Of a DNA stretch of 64,000 nucleotides, positions 16,864 through 25,383 are shown piece after piece. The notes beneath the pieces are model-generated. The model saw nothing but the letters and a program-made list of their open reading frames with translations, had not been told where the DNA came from and searched no databases. Each line of letters begins with the position of its first letter. Position 1 is the first letter of the stretch. The stretch comes from Pseudobacteriovorax antillogorgiicola (GTDB lineage: Bacteria > Bdellovibrionota_B > Oligoflexia > Oligoflexales > RGVZ01), in the NCBI GenBank assembly GCA_945865565.1, contig CAMBEK010000007.1, positions 1 to 64,000 of the forward strand. The letters run 5' to 3'. Position numbers and translations under genes: made by a program.

Positions 16864-19800
16864 TGAGTCACCCACAGGTCCTCGCCTTCGCCGGGGGCGG
16901 GCGTGAAGTTCGCTGTCGTGGATTCCTTGGGTGGAGTGGTGGAGTAGTCAAACGTCGTCACGTAGGAGGACGAAGATCCGGTGCGCGACTTGAAGTTGGA
17001 GTTGCGCTGGGTGACTACACCGCTCTCCGGGTCAAAGGCCGTAATCTCAGTGCTTTCGCCCGACGAGTCCCGGGTGGATGTGGCCCGGCTGCTTTGAGAA
17101 ATCGTCGTGGTAGTCGAAGAAAGGGTTGGCAAGACGGTACTGGCAATCAACGTAACCGTTTCAGAAGTCGTGGTGTTACCGCTACCTGGATCCTGGTTGA
17201 ATTTGTAAACGGTTTTCAGGTTCGTGCGCTGGTCTTCATGTTGTTGGATGCTACCCATCGGGTCCGATACGGTCATGCAGGTCTTTAGGGGGGTGGATCC
17301 TGCCGGAACCTCCCACGCGCAGTGAATCGATCTTTCAAGGGCCTCTTCGGCCACACAGGTCGATTCAGACCCGAATCCTGACGCAGTGATCGTTGATTTT
17401 GCGATGCCCGTTGGATGGAATTCAACGCGGTAGGTAAAGGCATCGCCGGCGTAGGCGATTTGCATGGTATTGTTGCCATAGGAATACGAGGCTACCGGAA
17501 CGTCGTTCATGATGGTCTGTACGACCCGTCCTGATTCGTCGAGGGCGACTTTCGAAATGCGACCTTCCTGTGACGTGGATTCCACGTCGTTCGAGCGGTC
17601 GAAGTACCTGGTGATCTTTTCGATCGCGCGACCCGCCGTCCCTGAATCGTCGAGTCGCACTGCGAAATCATTTGTGGTGGTGACGTTCACAAGACGGATG
17701 AGATCACTACCCGAATTGGTGACAGACATGACGCTCTTGATATTGAAGCGATCTGCCATTCCGACCATTGCGAGGTCCTTACCCGGCTTGTAACTGTAGG
17801 CCATTTGCAGTCCATTGCGTAACTTGTCTCGCACTCCGGATACGTTCCGTGCCGTCACCCGCCCGGACTCGTCGCGATCGAACGAAACCGTTTCCCCTGT
17901 GGTGGCTGCGCCCCGCAGTGCAGTGACGGATGTCAGGGCCCAGAGCGCGTCCGCTGGCGCACTCGCAGCGGTGCCCGGCGGCGGCGTCCAGCCCAGCAAG
18001 GTGCGGGCCACGGAATTCCCGAGTTTGTGCGCGATGGTGGACAGGGTTCCACTGCGGTTATACGCAAAGGAAACCAAGCGTTTGGCAATGCCCATATAAC
18101 GCATTTCGGCCTGCGTGATCCGTCCATCTGCCGCAGTGAATGTGACGGCTTGCCAGTCGTTCCATGGCGATGATCCGCTGAAGAGGTCCATGGCCCGGCT
18201 GGACACGATCGAAATCGGCAGTGACAATGTGTCGCCCGATGCCGTCGCGTAATTGAAGGTGATGCGCTCCGATGCGGTGCGTTTCGTGCAGCCCGAAGCG
18301 TACGGGTTCAGGAGTTCTGCTGACTTGATGCGAAAAAACCCTTGCCCGGGAATTTGGTCGTAACGGACCATGACAGAACCCAGGTCGAGGGTCATGGAAT
18401 CACCATTCGCCAGGAGAGTCAGGGTTTCTGGGTTGACTGGATCACGTTGGCGCCGCGAGAAAAAGTTTCCTGACTTTTGATCCCTGGTGAAAACCTCTGC
18501 ATGAGTTGGGTAAATTGCATTGAACTGGACAGCCGCGCCGTCCCCGACAGCCGCCATCAGCATCGGAATGGACGCGCTGTTGTGAGTCAGGGACAGGGTG
18601 GCTTTGCTGGCGCCGAAGTATGCGACTTGGGCCGGGATGTAGTCCGAGGCGATGAGGGCCACCGAGGCAAAACCGAAATCATAGGCCATTCCCGGCACCG
18701 AAACGCCGGTCAGGCAGCCCTGGAAATTCACAAAGCTGTCGAGGCTGGCTGCGGGCATCATGACATGTGGGTTGAAGCACTGGGTCAAGGAAGTTCCGGA
18801 GCTTGCGAGAACACTCAGTGACAAAGCCGGTAGGGACAAGGCAGGGATCCGCAGGATTTGCGGTGCGTCGGGAGCTTTTTCCTGGCGGTCCTGGCCTGCT
18901 TCAGACGTGCCGCTGCTCGCAGCGTCGTTCAAAGGCGGACGGGCCTGCGATAACAGGCTTCGGATCCGCTGGGTCATTGCGGCATCGGCGAGATTAATGA
19001 TTTCTGGCTTGAACCGCCACGCAGCGGATCCCGTAAGCGAAACAGCTTTGATACCGCAAACGGGATATCCTGCAGCCGGTCCTGATGCGGCGGCCAACTT
19101 CGCAAGGTCGAGAACTTGCGAATCCACCGTGACCAGTTGACCCGCAGCGTCGAGATCGCATCTTCCTTGATCATCAAGTCGAAGCAGCGCAAATTTCAAA
19201 TTAGCCGGGGGCGTTCCGTCGGCCTCGGGAATCGAGCGGAAATTGAATACCGGCAATCCCGGTTTTGATGCTGCCGGGTCCATGGTCCATTCGATATCTG
19301 GACTTCCCTGTGCGGATCTTTTTTTTAATCGAAACGGGCTGTCCTCCGGAAAGCTGGAATATTTTTCTCCTGAGGTACTTGGATGGTCTTCTCGTGAAAT
19401 GCTTAAGCGAACTGGAGTGTCTCTCGTTGCACCTGCGATATCGACCATCACAGTGACGATCCAAACCGATCGTTTGTTCTCCGCTGAGACAGATTCAGCA
19501 ATCGACCACTTCCGCGGCTCCCTACTGCTCTTGGATTTTGGTGCAGAGCCATTAGAAGATTCAGCAGGTGAATCAGGCGCGAAATCAGTCAGTGCGATTT
19601 CTATTTCCGGTCCCTTCAAACCGGCAATGGCCATCAGTTTGCAACCGGTCAGGCCGTCTGGCATCTGATAGCCTTGGGCTGCGCGGACCAACGTGCGATC
19701 TCCGTTGGGTGACGTGCACGATGCAATCAAGCCCTGAGCTGAATAGGTACTCGGCTCAGTGACGAAACGAAGTGGTCCAGGCGAAAGAACGGCATCCGAA

Positions 19801-19952
19801 TGCCCAGACTGCGAACTGTTTCGTTGGCTCTCTGTTTGATCCGCCGGCTGGCCCGCGCGGATTTGCGCCGTTTGCTTTCCGCATGCGACCATTGCCACGA
19901 CTAGCGCGCAGGCTGCACCATATTGAACTGTGATGGTTTTGAACCGGCGCAT
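16860..19952 (-). CDS. Large lipoprotein with YD/RHS-like repeats
   Basis: This 1030-residue lipoprotein precursor starts at ATG 19952 with GGGAGG just upstream; the signal MRRFKTITVQYGAACALV leads to lipobox VAMVAC. The first half is beta-rich with no known motif. The second half contains RHS/YD-type units such as VSFDRDESGRVTARN, KVALDESGRVVQT, FHPTGIAKST and TAFDPESGVVTQRN. YD repeats form shell-like beta structures around toxins in RHS and Tc proteins. This protein is shorter, lacks the RHS core and ends with DLWVTQ, not a toxin domain. It is translationally coupled to the Gly-rich secreted protein and divergent from a second YD lipoprotein. Confidence 0.65.
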   Translation of the reverse strand: MRRFKTITVQYGAACALVVAMVACGKQTAQIRAGQPADQTESQRNSSQSGHSDAVLSPGPLRFVTEPSTYSAQGLIASCTSPNGDRTLVRAAQGYQMPDGLTGCKLMAIAGLKGPEIEIALTDFAPDSPAESSNGSAPKSKSSREPRKWSIAESVSAENKRSVWIVTVMVDIAGATRDTPVRLSISREDHPSTSGEKYSSFPEDSPFRLKKRSAQGSPDIEWTMDPAASKPGLPVFNFRSIPEADGTPPANLKFALLRLDDQGRCDLDAAGQLVTVDSQVLDLAKLAAASGPAAGYPVCGIKAVSLTGSAAWRFKPEIINLADAAMTQRIRSLLSQARPPLNDAASSGTSEAGQDRQEKAPDAPQILRIPALSLPALSLSVLASSGTSLTQCFNPHVMMPAASLDSFVNFQGCLTGVSVPGMAYDFGFASVALIASDYIPAQVAYFGASKATLSLTHNSASIPMLMAAVGDGAAVQFNAIYPTHAEVFTRDQKSGNFFSRRQRDPVNPETLTLLANGDSMTLDLGSVMVRYDQIPGQGFFRIKSAELLNPYASGCTKRTASERITFNYATASGDTLSLPISIVSSRAMDLFSGSSPWNDWQAVTFTAADGRITQAEMRYMGIAKRLVSFAYNRSGTLSTIAHKLGNSVARTLLGWTPPPGTAASAPADALWALTSVTALRGAATTGETVSFDRDESGRVTARNVSGVRDKLRNGLQMAYSYKPGKDLAMVGMADRFNIKSVMSVTNSGSDLIRLVNVTTTNDFAVRLDDSGTAGRAIEKITRYFDRSNDVESTSQEGRISKVALDESGRVVQTIMNDVPVASYSYGNNTMQIAYAGDAFTYRVEFHPTGIAKSTITASGFGSESTCVAEEALERSIHCAWEVPAGSTPLKTCMTVSDPMGSIQQHEDQRTNLKTVYKFNQDPGSGNTTTSETVTLIASTVLPTLSSTTTTISQSSRATSTRDSSGESTEITAFDPESGVVTQRNSNFKSRTGSSSSYVTTFDYSTTPPKESTTANFTPAPGEGEDLWVTQ

Positions 19953-20354
19953 CAGGCCTCCCTCAAAAAAAAAGACCTCGGTCTGCATTCGGACAACCGG
20001 CGCGAACCCTTAGGGGAAAGTTTTCTTTCACAAAAAGACTCTTGATTTCGGATGGATACCAGTCGAATGGCCGGGGAACCTCCGAGTAGCGCCACAATAA
20101 GTCTTACCGAAGGGGGCCTATTTCAGGTGGAAGTGCCCGAAAGGGCTAAGAACATCATTGAAAAACAGCGTCGGCCGCGAAAGGATGGATTCGCTAAAAC
20201 ACCATTATTTCAAGGGGGCTTAACCTCGTGACGACCGACGCTGTCAGACAATCGCCCGGATTTGATTGTATCCGAACGACTCAAAATGACTCTAAAGGTG
20301 AGGCTTTGTTCTGCCGAAGCCCACGCTGTTACTTTGTGGTGTAGGAGTGTTCCG
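19953..20354. other. 402-bp divergent spacer with long-range inverted repeat
   Basis: This gene-free spacer lies between the two divergent YD-lipoprotein cassettes. It has a perfect 10-bp inverted repeat, ACAGCGTCGG (20165-20174) and CCGACGCTGT (20235-20244), about 60 nt apart. It also has a GCCC-GAAA-GGGC tetraloop hairpin (about 20134-20145), so a structured leader RNA on the plus strand is possible. I could not match it to any riboswitch class I know. The track's ORF starts at 20262 and 20286 lie here but lack a ribosome-binding site. Confidence 0.5.
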
Positions 20355-22664
20355 ATGCAAATCACGCGCGCGAGTCGTCACTACGTGTTTCTTTGTTCGG
20401 TTACCGCAGGCTTAACGGCCTGCACGGGATCCAATTCGACTTACCGGGGCAGCGGCGCGGCAGTGGCCACCACAGCGAAATCCCTCGGACTGTCGGATGA
20501 CAGCCTGGCGGCCCTGATTCAGGCCTCGCGCGCCGAGGATTCCTTCCGGCCAGAAGGTTCCGGTGGGTCTGGAACCTCGAACACCAATTGTAACCTGGGC
20601 TTTCCTGTCGCGCCGCCACTCGGCAGCGATTCAACGGTCAATGCTGTCACCGGCGCACTGGCCTTGGATTTCGGTCCATTGGGAATCGTGTACAGCGCGT
20701 GTGGCGCGCCGCCCGAAACAGCGGGTCCTTTTTTCGACGTCGCGAAAAACACTTTCGTCGCGATGAACCTGCCTCTAGTCTTGCGCAAAATATCCAATGT
20801 GGACATCGCAAAACTGTACTCGTTCCGCCAAGGTGTCGGCGTGGTGACAGATTTGTTCGTGAAATCTGACCAAAGCGAAAGGCCAGACGGGGTGCCTTCC
20901 GATGCAACCATGTACCTTCGCGTTCCCGGCGACGGAACCTGGTTGGCGGTATTGAACGCCGAAGCCGGCAAACCGCGTGGGGCGGCATTTGTCGCGCCAG
21001 GTGGCTTAACCCAGATGATGTACGCGGAGGTCCCCGGCACAGGATCCGGTCCCGGCGGTAATTCCGGCACGTTCCTGATGACTGCTGTTAAAAATCGCGG
21101 GGCGACAGACTATGCCAATGAATTTTCTGTGGTGTCGATGTGCCTGCGGGACGCCCAGGGCCGGATTGCAGAGACGAGCGGATCCACTGTTTACCGCATT
21201 CCCGCAGAGCCGCTCGTCAATCTGTCGGCCAGGAGAACCTGGTCATACACGGACGGACGATCTGGAACGTCTCAACTGAGTCGCGTTGTCGACTCGTTCA
21301 CGGCCAAAGAGTTTGCCTTCAACTACGACTCATCCGGCAATCTTGACACGGTGCTTGCTACCCCGGTGAGTGCCGGCGCGGAAACCTCAGCCGAGGACCC
21401 CGAACCGATACTGTCGATTTCATATGATGCTAATGGTCGCCTCGCGAGTTTCGGTTCCGGTTCCAGATCCGCTCGTTTGTTTGCTTACGATGCGATGGGG
21501 CGCGTTAAAAGTGTTGCGCTTGAGACGGCTGGAACCAACGGGTCGAAGTCCAGCAAACGCCTCTTGGCGAATTATTGCTTCAAGTCCAACTCGGAAGCCG
21601 ATTCCAAAAGCGTGGTGGCTCGTCTGATCCAGGGGCGCTACCAGGCCGCAAGCAGGTCTTCGTCCGATTCCGTCGAATCCGTCCCACGTGATTTTACGAT
21701 CAAGACTGAGTTTAAAAACGGCACGACAACGGTAACGTCCAGTCGCAGGCCCACGGCATCCGGCCAACGCGAAACATATGACACCATAGGCCGCATGACG
21801 GGTCACGTCTCCACCCGCAATGGCCAGTGGGATGAGCCCGAATCAGCCGTTAAAATGTCTTATCCGACTTTCGCGTCGGGCCTGCCATCTGCCATGGAGG
21901 CTTCGGACCGTGACGGTATCAAACAAAAAGCCGAGATCAGTCGCAACCTGTTCGGCCAGCCAAAAAAAATCTCAGTGGATGGTAAAGTAGTCTTGGAAGT
22001 CAGCGAGTATTTCGATGACATCATCCCAAAAAGCATGAAAACAGGGTTGGGCGCGGACGCCATTGAACTGTCGGCCTCCGCATCGCCGTTCCGTGCCCAG
22101 TATTCACGAAAAATCAACGGTACGAAGGAAGGGGAGACCCGGGTCACCTACAAGGCGACTGACATTCAGTTCAGCCAGTTCAGGATCAGCGAATTAGCTG
22201 TGCGGAATTTTCGCGATGGTTCCGTGGAAACGTCTCTGATCGCCGATGACGGGACTGTGATGCGCACCTCTGCAAAAAACAACTTGTTCACCAGGATCAC
22301 GAGCAGCAGCGGGTTCTTCAAGTCGATCCTTTCGGTTCTGGGAATCGGTACGGACCGCGAATCAGGCCAGGGGATCTCTGGCGCCGACTTGACGACCACG
22401 CAATCGGCTGCAACGTCAGACCCGCAGGCAGACCAAGGGGCGTCCAACACCACGCGTGCCAGTGGCCCCGAAGGAGATGTCTTGCAGGGTGAGAAATTTC
22501 TGCGCGCTGGCAATGTGAATTACGACTTCGCCCCTGATGGCGGCATCAAGGCCATCAATTCAATTGCCACTGGCGTGACGAGTTCCACGGTTTCGTCCAG
22601 TGCTCCTTCCGGAGGATCGTCCGACGCAGTCTGGGTGCATCCGGCAAATTGCCCGGCACAATAA
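20355..22664 (+). CDS. Large lipoprotein with YD/RHS-like repeats (second copy)
   Basis: This is a 769-residue lipoprotein precursor. ATG 20355 follows AGGAG by 8 bases and gives a normal signal (MQITRASRHYVFLCSVTAG) and lipobox LTAC; the track's TTG start has neither. YD-like units occur at FAFNYDSSGNLDTV, LSISYDANGRLASF, LFAYDAMGRVKSV and ETYDTIGRMTGH. The C-terminus ends SDAVWVHPANCPAQ, reminiscent of EDLWVTQ in the divergent 1030-residue protein. I therefore read the two as distant paralogues. It is followed after 36 bp by a secreted protein with Gly-rich hydrophobic segments, the same order as on the other strand. It probably acts at the cell surface or in the periplasm; the function is unknown. 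Confidence 0.65.
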   Translation: MQITRASRHYVFLCSVTAGLTACTGSNSTYRGSGAAVATTAKSLGLSDDSLAALIQASRAEDSFRPEGSGGSGTSNTNCNLGFPVAPPLGSDSTVNAVTGALALDFGPLGIVYSACGAPPETAGPFFDVAKNTFVAMNLPLVLRKISNVDIAKLYSFRQGVGVVTDLFVKSDQSERPDGVPSDATMYLRVPGDGTWLAVLNAEAGKPRGAAFVAPGGLTQMMYAEVPGTGSGPGGNSGTFLMTAVKNRGATDYANEFSVVSMCLRDAQGRIAETSGSTVYRIPAEPLVNLSARRTWSYTDGRSGTSQLSRVVDSFTAKEFAFNYDSSGNLDTVLATPVSAGAETSAEDPEPILSISYDANGRLASFGSGSRSARLFAYDAMGRVKSVALETAGTNGSKSSKRLLANYCFKSNSEADSKSVVARLIQGRYQAASRSSSDSVESVPRDFTIKTEFKNGTTTVTSSRRPTASGQRETYDTIGRMTGHVSTRNGQWDEPESAVKMSYPTFASGLPSAMEASDRDGIKQKAEISRNLFGQPKKISVDGKVVLEVSEYFDDIIPKSMKTGLGADAIELSASASPFRAQYSRKINGTKEGETRVTYKATDIQFSQFRISELAVRNFRDGSVETSLIADDGTVMRTSAKNNLFTRITSSSGFFKSILSVLGIGTDRESGQGISGADLTTTQSAATSDPQADQGASNTTRASGPEGDVLQGEKFLRAGNVNYDFAPDGGIKAINSIATGVTSSTVSSSAPSGGSSDAVWVHPANCPAQ

Positions 22665-22700
22665 CCTAAACGAGAAATGGGCCTAAAGGTGAACGTGCTG

Positions 22701-24410
22701 ATGATTAAAAGTTTTACCTCCCAACGTCTGATCACCTGCTCTGTGCTTGCATTTTCTCTTTTACTTCCCGCCGGTGATTTACTTGGTTTTGTAGTTCCGA
22801 ACGCAAGTAGTGCCCCGTCCTCGTACAACGAATGCATGGCTGAACTTCAGGCAATGCAAAGTGCCCTCAAAGGCAAAGAAGTCGGGATGATCGGATACGT
22901 TGCCTCGACATTCACGCCGTGGCCATTAAGTAGCTACACGGACGCCTACAACGAGGCGGCTAACCTTGTTTCCCAAAAGTTTTCGGAATGTGCCCGACTT
23001 GCCGAAACCGAGACTGAACGTAATTCTTTTTCGGATGCCGCTATTCGGCAAATTAGAGACAATAACGATGCGATGGCGCCCGCAAACCAGCTCAATCATT
23101 ACGCGCCATATGTGCAGGCGGGAATCGTCGTTACTGGTGGCGGAGCGATTACGGTTTTAAGCGGAGGGCTTGGGGGTGGCTTGCTCACATTGGGAATCGG
23201 CGGCGCAGGGGTGGGCGTTGCCATTTCTGGCGTCGGAGAGGCAGCCACTATTTACGATGGATACAACAAAAATCCAGACCAAACGTTGAACATTAGCGTG
23301 GAAAACGTTGCCCTCGGTGGATTAATCGGGGGCGTGCTTGGTCCGCTTACAAAATGTCCAATGTGTCTGAAGGTTCTGGCGCCAATCGGCGTTGGTACCG
23401 GGACATACAACGCGTATGACAACTTTTCACAAGGAAATACAGCTTCAGGTTTATTTCATTCAACGACTGCTTTGCTTAGCACCTTGCCGTTTATCTTACC
23501 CGCAAAGGGGAGCGGTTATGCGCCAAAATCACCGAAACTGCCAGCAAAAGAACTTCCAGCGTTACCCACACAACTTGCCCCAGGGATCACTGTAGAAGAG
23601 GCTAGCCCAACGGCCATACAGGCTCTGATGGAAGGTCCGCGACCGACGAGGCCGTCTTCCAAGGAAGTACAAGCCGCGCTGAACGCGGTTAATAATGATA
23701 AATTTACACTTCAGGATATCCACACAATAGTGAGTAGTCAGAATGTTCACAATCCCCAGGCCCTCACGAACGTGACTGGATCATCAACGATTCCGAAAAT
23801 TTTGGCTGACTCAAGCCCCTTACTACATGCCTATAATGGTTTTCCAGGTTTGCCAATTGGGACCTATGCGGCGCCGCGCCCAATTCGCTGGAATTTTTTG
23901 GATCTCTGGCAGACCGCTGGCAGAGGGGATCCGAAAAATGCGCGGACCGACATGATCGTATTTTTGGGTGAGGCAAGAAACAATTTTTCGAAACTTACAT
24001 CCGACTGGTTAGGATATCCCACGGTGCTGATCAAGCAGCAGATAAAGCCATTGATATCGCAAACTAATAACCCGGAATTTGCGACGATGCGCAACGGGGA
24101 CCTTAATATTCGTAAAGCTGTTGTGTTTGATTCACCCAACGGACGGATCTTGGCCATAACGAAGGCTGACATTGTACAAACCATACAAGGGCATCTTCCT
24201 GGAACTCAGGAATATATCAATCTGACACAAAGGTCGGCATTGAAAGAAATTCCTAGTGCTGTCGCAACAAGCTTCGGAGTTTTGGGCCCAGCAGGTGTTG
24301 TGGGCGTGGGTTCGGCAGTGGGGATTGTAGGTGGTGCCTATTACGTTTCCCCCCTCGGGCGTTGGCTTGGAGACGAACTTGCCGAAACGATCTATCCGAC
24401 GCGTCCGTGA
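22701..24410 (+). CDS. Secreted protein with Gly-rich hydrophobic segments, toxin-like architecture
   Basis: This 569-residue precursor starts at ATG 22701 (AAAGGTG upstream; an in-frame ATG at 22677 is possible). A signal peptide (LITCSVLAFSLLLPAG) is followed by a Cys-containing helical region. Then come Gly-rich hydrophobic segments: GGGAITVLSGGLGGGLLTLG, and LGGLIGGVLGPLTKCPMCLKVLAPIGVG with a CPMC pair. The GNTASGLFHSTTALLSTLPF stretch recalls pre-toxin linkers of polymorphic toxins. The C-terminal half (TDMIVFLGEARNNF...) is not recognised and ends with another Gly/Val-rich helix. By eye it is more AT-rich than its neighbours, which may reflect transfer. It pairs with the upstream YD lipoprotein. 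Confidence 0.55.
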   Translation: MIKSFTSQRLITCSVLAFSLLLPAGDLLGFVVPNASSAPSSYNECMAELQAMQSALKGKEVGMIGYVASTFTPWPLSSYTDAYNEAANLVSQKFSECARLAETETERNSFSDAAIRQIRDNNDAMAPANQLNHYAPYVQAGIVVTGGGAITVLSGGLGGGLLTLGIGGAGVGVAISGVGEAATIYDGYNKNPDQTLNISVENVALGGLIGGVLGPLTKCPMCLKVLAPIGVGTGTYNAYDNFSQGNTASGLFHSTTALLSTLPFILPAKGSGYAPKSPKLPAKELPALPTQLAPGITVEEASPTAIQALMEGPRPTRPSSKEVQAALNAVNNDKFTLQDIHTIVSSQNVHNPQALTNVTGSSTIPKILADSSPLLHAYNGFPGLPIGTYAAPRPIRWNFLDLWQTAGRGDPKNARTDMIVFLGEARNNFSKLTSDWLGYPTVLIKQQIKPLISQTNNPEFATMRNGDLNIRKAVVFDSPNGRILAITKADIVQTIQGHLPGTQEYINLTQRSALKEIPSAVATSFGVLGPAGVVGVGSAVGIVGGAYYVSPLGRWLGDELAETIYPTRP

Positions 24411-24478
24411 GTCTTGAGAAACCGAGACTGTACCTGGAGTAGCCCCCGTCAAACCGGACAGGCTAGCCAGCGGTTATT

Positions 24479-24559
24479 GATCGGCGAAGGTTCCCTTGGG
24501 GCAGCCGACGATGGGGGGCACCATTGGCAAGCGCCGACCCAAGGAAACCTTCGATCGAT
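24479..24559. repeat. Long inverted repeat (22-bp arms) in intergenic region
   Basis: GATCGGCGAAGGTTCCCTTGGG (24479-24500) is nearly complementary to CCCAAGGAAACCTTCGATCGAT (24538-24559), with a 37-nt loop that itself contains a smaller GC-rich palindrome. There is no T-run on either side, so a simple intrinsic terminator is unlikely. The rest of the 24411-24707 spacer holds no convincing gene. Confidence 0.7.
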
Positions 24560-24707
24560 AGAGCATGAAGCACTCAGAGAGATCGTTTCGACGGACGTTA
24601 GCGACATCCGATCCCAGGCGCATTCAAATAGAGCAGTTCGTAACACTCAGGATGACGTGGCATAATAAATCCGCCACTATTTACTATTCCATTGAACAGG
24701 AGTCCCA

Positions 24708-25367
24708 ATGCACGCAAAACCGACCATTCGCGCCATCTACTGCATTGGCCGCAACTTTGGCGCTCACGCCCGGGAACTCGGCAATGCCATCCCCACCAGC
24801 CCCGTGGTTTTTCTAAAATCCCCGTCCGCAGTCCGTGGCCCTGCCGAATCTGGAAATATCGCCTACCCGGACGAGACTTTTCACCATGAAGTGGAGCTGG
24901 TGCTTCACATCGGATCTTCCCCGGCCCCCGGCGAAAAAAAACTCCTCCGCCACGTTGACCAGATTGCCCTGGGACTGGACTTGACCCGGCGCGAGGTCCA
25001 GAACCGCCTGAAAAAAGAAGGTCTGCCGTGGACCGAGGCCAAAAGCTTCAAGGGCGCTGCCGTGCTCTCATCTTTCGTACCACTGATTCATCGCGGGGAT
25101 CCGGTGGATACCCTCACCCGGCTGGAGGCGGCCGACTTCACCCTGTGGGTCAACGGCGAAAGACGGCAGCATGGCGCACCGCGGGAAATGACCTTCAATC
25201 TGGAGATTATCCTGGGCACCATCAACGACTCACACGGACTTTTTCCCGGTGACATCATCTATACGGGAACGCCCGAAGGGGTCGGCCCACTGCGCGTGGG
25301 CGACGGGTTCAGGATGGAACTCAACCTGGATGGAACACGCGTCATCAATGAAGACGGTATGCTTTGA
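24708..25367 (+). CDS. Fumarylacetoacetate hydrolase family protein (acylpyruvate hydrolase/oxaloacetate tautomerase type)
   Basis: This is a 219-residue FAH-fold enzyme, the usual length for YcgM/FAHD1-like members. IYCIGRNFGAHARELGN is the family start. FHHEVELVLHIG supplies metal-binding acidic residues, and GLDLTRREVQNRLKKEGLPWTEAKSFKGAAVLSSF, with the Lys, and LFPGDIIYTGTPEGVGPL close the active site. Relatives hydrolyse acylpyruvates, decarboxylate or tautomerise oxaloacetate, or work in aromatic catabolism; the sequence does not settle which. ATG with AGGAG 6 bases upstream. It stands alone, converging with the mla operon. Confidence 0.88.
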   Translation: MHAKPTIRAIYCIGRNFGAHARELGNAIPTSPVVFLKSPSAVRGPAESGNIAYPDETFHHEVELVLHIGSSPAPGEKKLLRHVDQIALGLDLTRREVQNRLKKEGLPWTEAKSFKGAAVLSSFVPLIHRGDPVDTLTRLEAADFTLWVNGERRQHGAPREMTFNLEIILGTINDSHGLFPGDIIYTGTPEGVGPLRVGDGFRMELNLDGTRVINEDGML

Positions 25368-25383
25368 AACCGAAGGATCCCGT

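Noticed and set aside
19953-20354. Known riboswitch (c-di-GMP, SAM, FMN, cobalamin or fluoride class)
   Set aside because: I compared the leader with the consensus motifs I remember and found no match; only a generic structured RNA can be claimed.
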